NCBI RefSeq assembly: GCF_040907265.1
Contig: NZ_JBFOHP010000002.1
Span: 2,318,501 to 2,382,500, forward strand
Source of the DNA: Streptomyces sclerotialus
Lineage (GTDB): Bacteria; Actinomycetota; Actinomycetes; Streptomycetales; Streptomycetaceae
Direction: 5' to 3'
Length of the DNA stretch: 64,000 nucleotides
Shown here: positions 43,738-53,495 of the stretch, piece by piece
How positions within the stretch are numbered: the stretch's first letter is position 1
Layout of the letters: every line of letters begins with the position of its first letter
The notes under the pieces: generated by a model
Databases searched by the model: none
The model's input: only the letters and a program-made list of their open reading frames with translations
What the model was told of the DNA's origin: nothing
Program-made: the position numbers and the translations under genes

Positions 43738-43751
43738 TAGGCTCCGGGGTA
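43738..43751 (+). promoter_or_regulatory. Probable leaderless promoter of the PPOX-family gene
   Basis: TAGGCT (43738-43743) is followed after 7 bases by the ATG, with no ribosome site, as in leaderless Streptomyces genes. Confidence 0.5.
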
Positions 43752-44224
43752 TGAGCCCTTCCATCGCCACCAACACCACCGTCGAACTCCCCGAACTGCT
43801 GGAGTTCGTCCGCCCCCGGCACCGCGCCATCCTGCTGACCCGCCGGTCGGACGGCACCCCTCAGGGCTCGCCGCTGACCTGCGGTGTGGACGATTCGGGC
43901 CGGATCGTGATCTCGACGTACCCGGAGCGCGCCAAGGTCCGCAACGCCCGCCGCGCGCCGTCCGTCAGCGTCATCGTCCTCTCCGACGACTGGAACGGCC
44001 CGTGGGTGCAGGTCGACGGCGAGGCCGAGGTCATCGACGCGCCGGACTCGGTCGAGCCGCTGGTGGAGTACTTCCGCAACATCTCCGGCGAGCACCCGGA
44101 CTGGGACGAGTACCGCGCGGCCATGCTCAAGCAGGGCAAGTCGATCATCCGCATCACGCCCCGCCGCTGGGGCCCGATCGCCACGGGCGGCTTCCCTGCG
44201 CGGCTGGTGGAGGACGAGGGCTGA
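43751..44224 (+). CDS. PPOX-class F420- or flavin-dependent oxidoreductase
   Basis: This 157-residue split-barrel protein is of the pyridoxamine 5'-phosphate oxidase superfamily. It shows ILLTRRSDGTPQGSP, IVISTYPERAKVRNARR and VQVDGEAEVIDAP, the usual pattern of actinobacterial F420-binding members. The substrate is unknown. It is transcribed alone, apparently without a leader, and ends 7 bases from the convergent Uma2 gene. Confidence 0.85.
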   Translation: MSPSIATNTTVELPELLEFVRPRHRAILLTRRSDGTPQGSPLTCGVDDSGRIVISTYPERAKVRNARRAPSVSVIVLSDDWNGPWVQVDGEAEVIDAPDSVEPLVEYFRNISGEHPDWDEYRAAMLKQGKSIIRITPRRWGPIATGGFPARLVEDEG

Positions 44225-44231
44225 GGCGGCC

Positions 44232-44819
44232 TCAGGGTTTCGGCGGGTAGAGCTTGAAGGCGGAGGTGTCGACGGCGAAGCCGAACGGCTCGGGCAGCTC
44301 CACCGGCTCGCCGAACTCCAATGTGGTGACGGTCCGATAGCCGTTGGTGTGCGGCTGCGAGTGCAGTGAGCACGTGCCGATGTTCGGGTCGATCACGAGG
44401 TAGAGCGGGATCTCGCTCATGCCGTACCAGAAACGCTTCTTGATGTAGTCGACGTCCTTGTCGCTGGAAACGATCTCCACTACGAGGGCGACACGGTCGG
44501 CGGGGAACGGGTTGGCGTTGTCGGCCATCGCCTCAGGCGTGGTGACCGTGAGGTCCGCCTTCGGCTCGAACGAGGAAATGGGGGAAATCAGGGCCTGATC
44601 CGGCAACGCTGTCCAGCCGTGCGACTCGAACTGCATACCGAGCTTCATGACGATCTGATTGTGAAACGGGGCTGCCGACGCCTGCATAACGATCTTTCCG
44701 TCGATGAGCTCGATCTTCAGCTGATCGAGCTCGGGGAGATCTTCCAGAAAGCGCAGCAGATCGTGCGGGTCGTCGATCGGCGACATGTCCTCGGCCGTCT
44801 CGTGATGCATCAGGGTCAT
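44232..44819 (-). CDS. Uma2-family (DUF820) PD-(D/E)XK nuclease-fold protein
   Basis: This 195-residue protein is of a family abundant in Streptomyces and cyanobacteria. Key features are IELIDGKIVM, KADLTV (acidic metal ligand) and VALVVEIVSSDKDVDYIKK, giving the D...ExV pattern of the PD-(D/E)XK fold. Function is not established; nuclease activity is predicted. ATG 44819 has AAGGAGG at good spacing. Nothing nearby suggests a defence system. Confidence 0.85.
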   Translation of the reverse strand: MTLMHHETAEDMSPIDDPHDLLRFLEDLPELDQLKIELIDGKIVMQASAAPFHNQIVMKLGMQFESHGWTALPDQALISPISSFEPKADLTVTTPEAMADNANPFPADRVALVVEIVSSDKDVDYIKKRFWYGMSEIPLYLVIDPNIGTCSLHSQPHTNGYRTVTTLEFGEPVELPEPFGFAVDTSAFKLYPPKP

Positions 44820-44922
44820 CGCGCGCCTCCTTTTCAGGCACAGCGTAGGGAGAGCAGCAGCCTCCGATTTCACGATAGGCGATCATTTCCACGTTCGAGT
44901 GAAACGCGCCCGAAAGCACAGT

Positions 44923-44964
44923 GCGGCGCCTGCCCTCACCGGTCGGGGAAGGGGCAGGCGCCGC
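44923..44964. terminator. Terminator after gltD
   Basis: GCGGCGCCTGCCC (44923-44935) pairs with GGGCAGGCGCCGC (44952-44964) around a 16-base loop. It is 57 bases past the gltD stop on the minus strand. Confidence 0.75.
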
Positions 44965-45020
44965 GTTGTTCCGTACTCCGTTGTACGGGACATCTGGGGG
45001 CCGTCAGGCCGGTACCGGCG

Positions 45021-46481
45021 TCACACCGCCAGGGCGCGGTCCGTCGGCTTGATGGGGGCTGGCAGGGACGACGCGCCGGTCAGGAAGCGGTCCACGCCCT
45101 TGGCCGCGGAGCGGCCCTCGGCGATGGCCCACACGATGAGCGACTGGCCGCGGCCCGCGTCACCGGCGACGAAGACGCCGGGGACGTTGGTCTCGAAGTC
45201 GGCGTTGCGGGCGACGTTGCCGCGCTCGTCCAGGTCCACGCCGAACTGCTCGACGAGGCCGTTCTCCTTGTCGATGCCGGTGAAGCCCATCGCGAGGGTG
45301 ACCAGCTGGGCCGGGATCTTCCGCTCGGTGCCGGGCTTCTGCTCCAGCTTGCCGTCCTTGAACTCCACCTCGATCAGATGCAGCCACTGGACGTTGCCGT
45401 CCTCGTCACCCTCGAAGTGGGTGGTGGAGACGGAGTACAGCCGCTCGCCGCCCTCCTCGTGGGCCGAGGTGACCTTGTAGAGCATCGGGAAGGTCGGCCA
45501 GGGCTGGTTCTCGTTCCGCTCCTCGCCCGGCTTGGGCATGATCTCCAGCTGGGTGACGGACAGCGCGCCCTGCCGGTGGGCCGTGCCGACGCAGTCGGCG
45601 CCGGTGTCGCCGCCGCCGATGACGACGACGTGCTTGCCCTCGGCGGAGATCGGCGACGTGGTGAGGTCGCCCTCCTGCACCTTGTTCGCGAGCGGGAGGT
45701 ACTCCATCGCGAAGTGGATGCCCTTGAGGTCACGTCCGGGCACCGGCAGGTCGCGGGAGGTGGTCGAGCCCGCGGCGATCACGACGGCGTCGTACCGGCG
45801 GCGCAGCTTGGCGGCGTCGATGTCGCGGCCGATCTCCACCTCGGTGCGGAACTTGGTGCCCTCCGCGCGCATCTGCTCGATGCGGCGGTTGATGTGCCGC
45901 TTCTCCATCTTGAACTCGGGGATGCCGTAGCGGAGGAGACCGCCGATACGGTCCGCGCGCTCGTAGACGGCGACGGTGTGGCCTGCCCGGGTCAGCTGCT
46001 GGGCGGCGGCCAGGCCCGCCGGGCCCGAGCCGATGACGGCGACGGTCTTGCCGGACAGGCGCTCGGGCGGCTGCGGGGTGACGTCCCCGTTGTCCCACGC
46101 CTTGTCGATGATGGAGACCTCGACGTTCTTGATGGTCACCGGCGGCTGGTTGATGCCCAGCACGCAGGCGGCCTCGCACGGCGCGGGGCAGAGGCGGCCG
46201 GTGAACTCCGGGAAGTTGTTGGTCGCGTGCAGCCGCTCGCTCGCGGCCTCCCAGTCGTTGCGGTACGCGTAGTCGTTCCACTCGGGGATGAGGTTCCCCA
46301 GCGGGCAGCCGTTGTGGCAGAACGGGATGCCGCAGTCCATGCAGCGCGACGCCTGCTTGCTGATGATCGGCAGCAGGGAGCCGGGCCGGTAGACCTCGTT
46401 CCAGTCCTTGACGCGCTCCTCGACGGGACGGGTCTCGGCGACCTCGCGGTCGTGGTTCAGGAAGCCCTTGGGGTCAGCCAT
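45021..46481 (-). CDS. gltD: Glutamate synthase (NADPH) small subunit
   Basis: This 486-residue beta subunit of glutamate synthase passes electrons from NADPH through FAD and 4Fe-4S clusters to the large subunit. N-terminal cysteines for the clusters are in [19 protein letters not shown] and [13 protein letters not shown]. The FAD site is [15 protein letters not shown] and the NADPH site [12 protein letters not shown]. The start overlaps the end of gltB by 8 bases, so the subunits are made in step. Length is normal. Confidence 0.96.
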   Translation of the reverse strand: MADPKGFLNHDREVAETRPVEERVKDWNEVYRPGSLLPIISKQASRCMDCGIPFCHNGCPLGNLIPEWNDYAYRNDWEAASERLHATNNFPEFTGRLCPAPCEAACVLGINQPPVTIKNVEVSIIDKAWDNGDVTPQPPERLSGKTVAVIGSGPAGLAAAQQLTRAGHTVAVYERADRIGGLLRYGIPEFKMEKRHINRRIEQMRAEGTKFRTEVEIGRDIDAAKLRRRYDAVVIAAGSTTSRDLPVPGRDLKGIHFAMEYLPLANKVQEGDLTTSPISAEGKHVVVIGGGDTGADCVGTAHRQGALSVTQLEIMPKPGEERNENQPWPTFPMLYKVTSAHEEGGERLYSVSTTHFEGDEDGNVQWLHLIEVEFKDGKLEQKPGTERKIPAQLVTLAMGFTGIDKENGLVEQFGVDLDERGNVARNADFETNVPGVFVAGDAGRGQSLIVWAIAEGRSAAKGVDRFLTGASSLPAPIKPTDRALAV

Positions 46482-49400
46482 TGGTCGCCGCCTCCATCAT
46501 CTTCTCGTGGGTCTCGGACTCGGAGAGTCCGGCCTGCTCGGCGGCTTCCTTGGCGGCGAGCACTGCCTGGTACGTGGGCGGGATGACCTTGCTGAAGCGC
46601 GCGGCCGCGGCATCCCAGTCTGCGAGGAGCTTCTCCGCGACGGTGGAGCCGGTCTCCTCCTGGTGGCGGCGCACCACGTCGTGCAGCCACTGCTTGTCGG
46701 TGTCGTTCAAGGGGTTGACCGCGGCGGTCATCTCCTTGTTGACGTTGGCCGGGTCGAGGTCGATGACGTACGCGAAGCCGCCGGACATACCGGCCGCGAA
46801 GTTGCGGCCCGTCTCGCCGAGGATGACCGCGTTGCCGCCGGTCATGTACTCGCAGCCGTGGTCGCCCACGCCCTCGGAGACCACCGTGGCGCCGGAGTTG
46901 CGGACGCAGAAGCGCTCGCCGACCTTGCCGCGCAGGTACAGCTCGCCGCCGGTGGCGCCGTAGGCGAGGGTGTTGCCCGCGATGGTGGAGTACTCCGCCA
47001 GGTGGTCCGCGCCGCGGTCCGGGCGGACGATGACGCGGCCACCGGAGAGCCCCTTGCCGACGTAGTCGTTGGCGTCGCCCTCCAGGCGGAGGGTGACACC
47101 CTTCGGCAGGAAGGCGCCGAAGGACTGGCCGGCCGAGCCGGTGAAGGTGATGTCGATGGTGTCGTCGGGCAGGCCCGCGCCGCCGAACTTCTTCGTCACC
47201 TCGTGGCCCAGCATGGTGCCGACCGTGCGGTTGATGTTGCGGATGGCGACCTGCGCCCGTACGGGCTGGGCCTCCTCCGCGGTGTCCGCGTGGAGCGCGT
47301 CGGCGGCCAGCTTGATGAGCTGGTTGTCCAGCGCCTTCTCCAGGCCGTGGTCCTGGACGGTGATCTGGTGGCGGACGGCGCCCTCGGGCAGCTCGGGCAC
47401 GTGCAGCAGCGGAGCCAGGTCCAGGCCCTGCGCCTTCCAGTGGTTCACGGCGCGGGTGGTGTCCAGCAGCTCGGCGTGGCCGACGGCCTCCTCCAGGGTG
47501 CGGAAGCCCAGCTCCGCGAGGAGCTCGCGGACCTCCTCGGCGATGAACTGGAAGAAGTTGACGACGTACTCGGCCTTGCCGCTGAACCGCTCGCGCAGCG
47601 TCGGGTTCTGGGTGGCGATGCCGACCGGGCAGGTGTCCAGGTGGCAGACGCGCATCATGACGCAGCCGGAGACCACCAGCGGGGCGGTCGCGAAGCCGTA
47701 CTCCTCGGCGCCCAGCAGGGCGGCGATGACCACGTCGCGGCCGGTCTTCAGCTGGCCGTCGGTCTGTACGACGATGCGGTCGCGCAGGCCGTTGAGCAGC
47801 AGCGTCTGCTGGGTCTCGGCGAGGCCGAGCTCCCAGGGGCCGCCGGCGTGCTTCAGCGAGGTGAGCGGCGAGGCGCCCGTACCGCCGTCGTGGCCGGAGA
47901 TCAGGACCACGTCCGCGTGCGCCTTGGAGACACCCGCGGCGACCGTGCCGACGCCGACCTCGGAGACCAGCTTCACGTGGATGCGGGCCTGCGGGTTGGC
48001 GTTCTTGAGGTCGTGGATCAGCTGCGCCAGGTCCTCGATGGAGTAGATGTCGTGGTGCGGCGGCGGGGAGATCAGGCCCACGCCCGGCGTCGAGTGACGC
48101 GTCTTGGCGACCCACGGGTAGACCTTGTGGCCGGGCAGCTGGCCGCCCTCACCGGGCTTGGCGCCCTGGGCCATCTTGATCTGGATGTCGTCGGAGTTGA
48201 CCAGGTACTCGCTGGTCACACCGAAGCGGCCGGACGCGACCTGCTTGATGGAGGAGCGGCGCGCCGGGTCGTACAGGCGCTCCGGGTCCTCGCCGCCCTC
48301 ACCGGTGTTGGACTTGCCGCCCAGCTGGTTCATGGCGATGGCGAGGGTCTCGTGCGCCTCCTGCGAGATGGAGCCGTACGACATGGCGCCGGTGGAGAAC
48401 CGCTTGACGATCTCGCTGGCCGGCTCGACCTCCTCGATCGGGATCGAGGGGCGGTCGGACTTGAAGCCGAACAGGCCGCGCAGCGTCATCAGACGCTCGG
48501 ACTGCTCGTTCACCCGCTCGGTGTACTTCTTGAAGATGTCGTACCGGCCCGAGCGCGCGGAGTGCTGCAGGCGGAAGACGGTCTCCGGGTCGAACAGGTG
48601 CGGCTCGCCCTCGCGGCGCCACTGGTACTCGCCGCCGATGTCCAGCGCGCGGTGCGCCGGGGCGATGCCGGAGGCCGGGTACGCCTTGGCGTGCCGCTGG
48701 GCGACCTCCTTGGCGATGACGTCCAGGCCCGCGCCGCCGATCTTGGTGGCGGTGCCGTGGAAGTACTTGTCGACGAAGGCCTCGTCCAGGCCGACCGCCT
48801 CGAAGACCTGCGCGCCGCGGTAGGAGGCGACGGTGGAGATGCCCATCTTGGACATGACCTTCAGGACGCCCTTGCCGAGCGCCTTGATCAGGTTCTTGAT
48901 GGCGGTCTCGGCCTCGACGCCGGGCAGGAAGGTGCCGGCGCGGACCAGGTCCTCGACGGACTCCATGGCGAGGTACGGGTTGACCGCGGCGGCGCCGTAG
49001 CCGATCAGCAGCGCGACGTGGTGCACCTCGCGGACGTCACCGGCCTCGACGAGCAGCCCCACCTGGGTGCGCTGCTTCGTACGGATGAGGTGGTGGTGGA
49101 CCGCGGAGGTGAGCAGCAGCGACGGGATCGGCGCGTGCTCGGCGTCGGAGTGCCGGTCGGACAGCACGATCAGGCGGGCGCCGTCCTCGATGGCGGCCTC
49201 GGCCTCGGCGCAGATCTCGTCGATCCGGGCCGCGAGGGACTCGCCGCCGCCGTGCACGCGGTACAGGCCGGAGAGGGTGACGGCCGTCATCCCCGGCATG
49301 TCGCCGTCGGCGTTGATGTGGATGAGCTTGGCCAGCTCATCGTTGTCGATCACCGGGAAGGGCAGCGTGACGCTGCGGCAGGAGGCCGCGGTCGGCTCCA

Positions 49401-51084
49401 GGAGGTTGCCCTGCGGGCCGAGCGAGGAGATCAGCGAGGTGACGAGCTCCTCGCGGATGGCGTCCAGCGGCGGGTTGGTGACCTGCGCGAACAGCTGGGT
49501 GAAGTAGTCGAAGAGCAGCCGGGGGCGCTCGGAGAGCGCGGCGATCGGCGAGTCGGTGCCCATCGAACCGATGGGCTCGGCACCGGCCTTGGCCATCGGC
49601 GCGAGGAGGACGCGCAGCTCCTCCTCGGTGTAGCCGAAGGTCTGCTGGCGGCGGGTGACCGAGGCGTGGGTGTGGACGATGTGCTCGCGCTCGGGGAGGT
49701 CCTCGAGCTCGATCTCGCCGGCCTCCAGCCACTCCGCGTACGGGTGCTCGGCGGCGAGGGCGCCCTTGATCTCGTCGTCCTCGATGATGCGGTGCTCGGC
49801 GGTGTCCACGAGGAACATCCGGCCGGGCTGCAGGCGGCCCTTGCGGACGACCTTGGCCGGGTCGATGTCCAGGACGCCGACCTCGGAGGAGAGCACGACG
49901 AGGCCGTCGTCGGTGACCCAGTAACGCCCGGGGCGCAGGCCGTTGCGGTCCAGGACCGCGCCGACCTGGGTGCCGTCGGTGAAGGTGACGCAGGCCGGGC
50001 CGTCCCAGGGCTCCATCATCGTGGAGTGGTACTGGTAGAACGCGCGCCGGGCCGGGTCCATGGAGGTGGAGTTCTCCCACGCCTCCGGGACCATCATCAG
50101 CACCGAGTGGGGCAGCGAGCGGCCGCCGAGGTGGAGCAGCTCCAGGACCTCGTCGAAGGACGCGGAGTCGGAGGCGTCCGGCGTGCAGACGGGGAACAGG
50201 CGCTCCAGCGTCTCGGTGGACTCACCGAAGAGCTTCGAGGCGAGCTGGGACTCGCGGGCGCGCATCCAGTTGCGGTTGCCCTTGACCGTGTTGATCTCGC
50301 CGTTGTGCGCGACGAAGCGGTACGGGTGGGCCAGCGGCCAGCTCGGGAAGGTGTTGGTGGAGAACCGCGAGTGGACCAGCGCGATGGCGGTCGCGAAGCG
50401 GCGGTCGCTCAGGTCCGGGAAGAACGGCTCCAGCTGCCCGGTGGTCAGCATGCCCTTGTACACAATCGTGCGCGCGGACAGCGACGGGAAGTACACGCCG
50501 GCCTCGCGCTCGGCGCGCTTGCGCAGCACGAAGGCCTTGCGGTCCAGCGCCAGGCCGGTGTGCTCACCGTCGGCCACGAAGAGCTGGGAGAAGGCGGGCA
50601 TGGTGGCGCGGGCGCCGTTGCCGAGCAGCTGCGGGGCTACGGGGACGACACGCCAGCCGAGGACGTTCAGTCCCTCCTCGGACGCGATCGTCTCGATCTT
50701 CGAGACGGCGGCCTGGGCCTCCTCGGCGTCCGAGGGGAGGAAGGCGATGCCCGCGGCGTACGCGCCGGCCTCGGGCAGCTCGAACGAGACGTTCTCGCGC
50801 AGGAAGGCGTCGGGAATCTGGAGCAGGATGCCCGCGCCGTCGCCGGAGTCGGGCTCGGAGCCGGTGGCGCCGCGGTGTTCGAGGTTCCGCAGAACAGTCA
50901 GGGCCTGCTCGACCAGCGCGTGGCTCGCCTCACCGGTGAGGGTCGCGACGAAGCCGACGCCGCAGGCGTCGTGCTCGTTACGCGGGTCGTACATCCCCTG
51001 CTGGGCGGGGCGCCCGTCCATGGGCGACCAGGCGGCGCTGGTGGCGCTGCCGGTGGTCGCGGAGTGCGTGGACGCGGAACGCAT
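46474..51084 (-). CDS. gltB: Glutamate synthase (NADPH) large subunit
   Basis: This 1536-residue alpha subunit makes two glutamates from glutamine and 2-oxoglutarate. After a propeptide-like start the nucleophile cysteine is in [11 protein letters not shown]; the class II amidotransferase domain, the FMN-binding synthase domain ([19 protein letters not shown]), the 3Fe-4S cysteines ([16 protein letters not shown]) and the C-terminal beta-helix (SGGFAYVID) follow in order. I chose ATG 51084, preceded by GGGAGAG, over the TTG at 51096. It forms an operon with gltD. Confidence 0.96.
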   Translation of the reverse strand: MRSASTHSATTGSATSAAWSPMDGRPAQQGMYDPRNEHDACGVGFVATLTGEASHALVEQALTVLRNLEHRGATGSEPDSGDGAGILLQIPDAFLRENVSFELPEAGAYAAGIAFLPSDAEEAQAAVSKIETIASEEGLNVLGWRVVPVAPQLLGNGARATMPAFSQLFVADGEHTGLALDRKAFVLRKRAEREAGVYFPSLSARTIVYKGMLTTGQLEPFFPDLSDRRFATAIALVHSRFSTNTFPSWPLAHPYRFVAHNGEINTVKGNRNWMRARESQLASKLFGESTETLERLFPVCTPDASDSASFDEVLELLHLGGRSLPHSVLMMVPEAWENSTSMDPARRAFYQYHSTMMEPWDGPACVTFTDGTQVGAVLDRNGLRPGRYWVTDDGLVVLSSEVGVLDIDPAKVVRKGRLQPGRMFLVDTAEHRIIEDDEIKGALAAEHPYAEWLEAGEIELEDLPEREHIVHTHASVTRRQQTFGYTEEELRVLLAPMAKAGAEPIGSMGTDSPIAALSERPRLLFDYFTQLFAQVTNPPLDAIREELVTSLISSLGPQGNLLEPTAASCRSVTLPFPVIDNDELAKLIHINADGDMPGMTAVTLSGLYRVHGGGESLAARIDEICAEAEAAIEDGARLIVLSDRHSDAEHAPIPSLLLTSAVHHHLIRTKQRTQVGLLVEAGDVREVHHVALLIGYGAAAVNPYLAMESVEDLVRAGTFLPGVEAETAIKNLIKALGKGVLKVMSKMGISTVASYRGAQVFEAVGLDEAFVDKYFHGTATKIGGAGLDVIAKEVAQRHAKAYPASGIAPAHRALDIGGEYQWRREGEPHLFDPETVFRLQHSARSGRYDIFKKYTERVNEQSERLMTLRGLFGFKSDRPSIPIEEVEPASEIVKRFSTGAMSYGSISQEAHETLAIAMNQLGGKSNTGEGGEDPERLYDPARRSSIKQVASGRFGVTSEYLVNSDDIQIKMAQGAKPGEGGQLPGHKVYPWVAKTRHSTPGVGLISPPPHHDIYSIEDLAQLIHDLKNANPQARIHVKLVSEVGVGTVAAGVSKAHADVVLISGHDGGTGASPLTSLKHAGGPWELGLAETQQTLLLNGLRDRIVVQTDGQLKTGRDVVIAALLGAEEYGFATAPLVVSGCVMMRVCHLDTCPVGIATQNPTLRERFSGKAEYVVNFFQFIAEEVRELLAELGFRTLEEAVGHAELLDTTRAVNHWKAQGLDLAPLLHVPELPEGAVRHQITVQDHGLEKALDNQLIKLAADALHADTAEEAQPVRAQVAIRNINRTVGTMLGHEVTKKFGGAGLPDDTIDITFTGSAGQSFGAFLPKGVTLRLEGDANDYVGKGLSGGRVIVRPDRGADHLAEYSTIAGNTLAYGATGGELYLRGKVGERFCVRNSGATVVSEGVGDHGCEYMTGGNAVILGETGRNFAAGMSGGFAYVIDLDPANVNKEMTAAVNPLNDTDKQWLHDVVRRHQEETGSTVAEKLLADWDAAAARFSKVIPPTYQAVLAAKEAAEQAGLSESETHEKMMEAATNG

Positions 51085-51353
51085 CGGCTCTCCCAACGTC
51101 GTCGTGGCATGTGCAGTGCCGAGGGACGACGTTGGCCCTCCGCGAATTTTGCGTGCAGGTTACAGGATGACCTCGATCTCGGGAATCGGATAGAGGCTTC
51201 CAGCATGCGGACACCGCGCAGAGCGGTGGATCGAGAACGCAGTGGGACAGATCGTCGTCCGACAGCGCGGGACACCGGTAAGCGACATTGCCTCCGGCGC
51301 CACACCCTTATGCCCGCTGGTCAACTTCTGAAACCGCGAGGTAACAGGTTAAT

Positions 51354-51371
51354 TATGCGTCTGCACGCATA
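51354..51371 (-). terminator. Possible weak hairpin after the VIT gene
   Basis: TATGCGT and ACGCATA form a 7-bp stem with a 4-base loop, 5 bases past the VIT stop on the minus strand. It may be a weak terminator or an operator dyad. Confidence 0.35.
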
Positions 51372-51376
51372 GGGCG

Positions 51377-52117
51377 TCACCCTACGGCGGTTCCGAACAG
51401 CGCGCCCAGGACGTACGTCACACCTGCGGCGGCACCGCCGAGGGCCAACTGGCGCAACCCGCTGTACCACCACGAGCGCGCCGTCACCCGGGCCACCACC
51501 GCGCCGCACCCGAAGAGTCCGAGCAGCGCCAGGACCACGGCGGGCCACAGCGCGGCGGCACCCAGAAGGTACGGCAGTACGGGCAGCAGCGCACCCAGCG
51601 CGAACGAACCGAACGAGGAAACGGCGGCGACGAGCGGGGAGGGCAGGTCCGACGGATCGACGCCCAGCTCCTCGCGGGCATGGATCTCCAGCGCCTGCTC
51701 CGGGTCCTTGGAGAGCTGCGCGGCCACCTCGCGGGCGAGCCCCGGCTCCACCCCGCGCGACTCGTACAGGGCGGCCAGCTCGGCCTGCTCGTCCTTGGGG
51801 TGTTTGCGCAGCTCACGGCGCTCCACGTCCAGTTCGGCCTGGACCAGCTCGCGCTGCGAGGCGACCGAGGTGTACTCACCCGCGGCCATCGAGAAGGCAC
51901 CGGCGGCCAGTCCGGCCAGCCCCGTGATGACGATCGTCTGCTGCGACACCGAACCGCCGGCCACCCCCGTCATCAGCGCGAGGTTCGACACCAGCCCGTC
52001 CATCGCGCCGAACACCGCCGGGCGGAGCCAGCCGCCGTTGACGTCACGGTGCGTGTGGTTGTCACGGTGGGCGATGTGCGTAGGAGCCGACGCGTCCATG
52101 ACATCAGTGACGGACAT
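51377..52117 (-). CDS. VIT1/CCC1-family iron/manganese transporter-like membrane protein
   Basis: This 246-residue membrane protein has two hydrophobic segments at about 33-80 (LRPAVFGAMDGLVSNLALM is the family signature), a hydrophilic Glu/Arg-rich middle (about 88-145, ELVQAELDVERRELRKHP) matching the cytoplasmic metal-binding helices of VIT1, and three hydrophobic segments at the end. It likely exports or sequesters ferrous iron or manganese. The N-terminal His-rich stretch (HIAHRDNHTHRD) may add metal contact. It is divergent from the ADP-ribosylglycohydrolase operon; a palindrome lies in the shared region. Confidence 0.87.
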   Translation of the reverse strand: MSVTDVMDASAPTHIAHRDNHTHRDVNGGWLRPAVFGAMDGLVSNLALMTGVAGGSVSQQTIVITGLAGLAAGAFSMAAGEYTSVASQRELVQAELDVERRELRKHPKDEQAELAALYESRGVEPGLAREVAAQLSKDPEQALEIHAREELGVDPSDLPSPLVAAVSSFGSFALGALLPVLPYLLGAAALWPAVVLALLGLFGCGAVVARVTARSWWYSGLRQLALGGAAAGVTYVLGALFGTAVG

Positions 52118-52424
52118 AAGGGACCTCTCCCTCCCTCGCGAGGTGTGGGCCGATCAGCGGCACTTCCCCCTGGAACACCTCGAAGTTACGTCGCCCACAA
52201 GTCCTTGCGCTAGCAAGGAAGGCCGTACTTACCGCTCTGACCTGCAGCTTTACCGAGACCACCGGCCAGTGATCCGGGCCACACCGCGCCTTCGCCGGCA
52301 ACCGGGAACCGGCCATCACGACATCGCTCCGATCCGGCGTGAAGTCCCCCCATTAGCGGCAAACCGGCCCTACGATCCCTCAGACGCGTACGGATCCGGG
52401 ACCGGTCGGCGGAAGGGCACGCAG
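52118..52424. other. Divergent region between the VIT gene and the ADP-ribosylglycohydrolase operon
   Basis: These 307 bases hold no gene. The one clear element is the dyad TCCTTGC-GCTA-GCAAGGA (52202-52219). The rest shows no promoter I could assign firmly. Confidence 0.6.
52202..52219. promoter_or_regulatory. Perfect palindrome TCCTTGC-GCTA-GCAAGGA, candidate operator
   Basis: Two 7-bp arms flank GCTA (itself part of the palindromic core). It sits 85 bases upstream of the VIT start and about 205 bases upstream of the first ADP-ribosylglycohydrolase start. Its shape suggests a TetR- or PadR-type operator; the protein is unknown. Confidence 0.5.
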
Positions 52425-53495
52425 ATGAGCACACCGCACGCCCCCTCACCCGCCCCCGTCACCCCGGGTGACCGCCCTGCCGAGCTGCGCGACCGGGCCC
52501 GGGGCACCCTCCTGGGACTCGCCGTGGGTGACGCGCTCGGCGCTCCCGCCGAGAACATGAAGCCCTCGCAGATCCGCCGCCGCTGGGGCCGCATCGAAGG
52601 CTTCGTCGCCGACGACCCGGCCGGCACCGACGACACCGAATACGCCATCTTCTCCGGCCTGCTGCTGGCCGAACACGGCTCGGCGCTCACCGTCGCGCAC
52701 GTCGAGGCCGCCTGGCACCAGTGGATCGCCGACCTGGACGAGGGCCCCTTCCGCGGCGCCGGGTTCAGCGAGCGCGGCACCCTGGAGAACCTCCGCCGGG
52801 GCCTCGCCGCACCGATTTCCGCCCAGCACCGTCATGCCTGGAGCGACGGACTGGCGATGCGGGCCGCGCCGTTCGGCGTACACGCGGCGGGCCGGCCCGC
52901 CGAGGCCGCCCGGCTGGTCGCGGTGGACGGCACGGTCAGCCATGACGGCGAGGGCATCTACGGCGGTCAGGCCGTCGCCGCCGGGGTCGCCGCCGCCATG
53001 GTCGCCGGGAGCACCGACGCGGTGATCGCCGCCGCGCTCTCCGTCGTCCCCGAGGACTCCTGGACCGCCCGCTCGCTGCGCCGCGCGGTCGCCGCCGCCC
53101 AGCGCTCCCGGCTGGACCCCGGCATCACCCGCCTCGGCACCGAACGCGCCGTGCGCTCCGCCGTCGTCATCGGCGGCTACCCCTGGACCGACCTGGCGCC
53201 CGAGGCGGTCGGCCTGGCCTTCGGCGCGTTCGCCGCGGCGGCGGGGGACTTCCCCGGCGCGGTGCTGACCGCCGTCAACATGGGCCGCGACGCCGACACC
53301 ACGGCGGCGGTCGCCGGGGCCCTGGCCGGCGCGCTCGGCGGCACCGCCGCCGTCCCCGCCGAGTGGGCGCGGGTCATCGGCCCGGTACGCGGCAGCTGCC
53401 TGCCCTCGATGGCGGGCTACCACGTCCTGGACATCGCGGACCTGCTCACCCCGGACATGCCCATGCCCGCACCCACGGCAGAGGCGGCCTCATGA
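52425..53495 (+). CDS. ADP-ribosylglycohydrolase family protein 1
   Basis: This 356-residue protein has an all-helical DraG/ARH fold with intact metal motifs: GLAVGDALGAPAE near the start, TDDTEYAIFSGLLL, and GRDADTTAAVAGALAGALGG near the end. It should bind two magnesium ions and cleave an ADP-ribose or similar N- or O-glycosidic bond on protein, nucleic acid or a small molecule. ATG 52425 has GGAAGGG upstream. It is the first of four family members in one operon and overlaps the next by 4 bases (ATGA). Confidence 0.9.
   Translation: MSTPHAPSPAPVTPGDRPAELRDRARGTLLGLAVGDALGAPAENMKPSQIRRRWGRIEGFVADDPAGTDDTEYAIFSGLLLAEHGSALTVAHVEAAWHQWIADLDEGPFRGAGFSERGTLENLRRGLAAPISAQHRHAWSDGLAMRAAPFGVHAAGRPAEAARLVAVDGTVSHDGEGIYGGQAVAAGVAAAMVAGSTDAVIAAALSVVPEDSWTARSLRRAVAAAQRSRLDPGITRLGTERAVRSAVVIGGYPWTDLAPEAVGLAFGAFAAAAGDFPGAVLTAVNMGRDADTTAAVAGALAGALGGTAAVPAEWARVIGPVRGSCLPSMAGYHVLDIADLLTPDMPMPAPTAEAAS

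Noticed and set aside
44232..44819. Uma2 protein as part of a defence system
   Set aside because: No restriction, toxin-antitoxin, retron or other defence partner is adjacent; the family is common and scattered in Streptomyces.
51147..51163. GTAAC-N6-GCAAA upstream of gltB, resembling half a GlnR box
   Set aside because: The second half does not match GAAAC well and only one a-site/b-site pair is present; too weak to call.
46408..51372. A 1654-codon open frame on the plus strand across gltB
   Set aside because: It is antisense to the fully conserved gltB and gltD genes; its Val/Gly/Asp/Leu composition is what high-GC third positions produce in the opposite frame.
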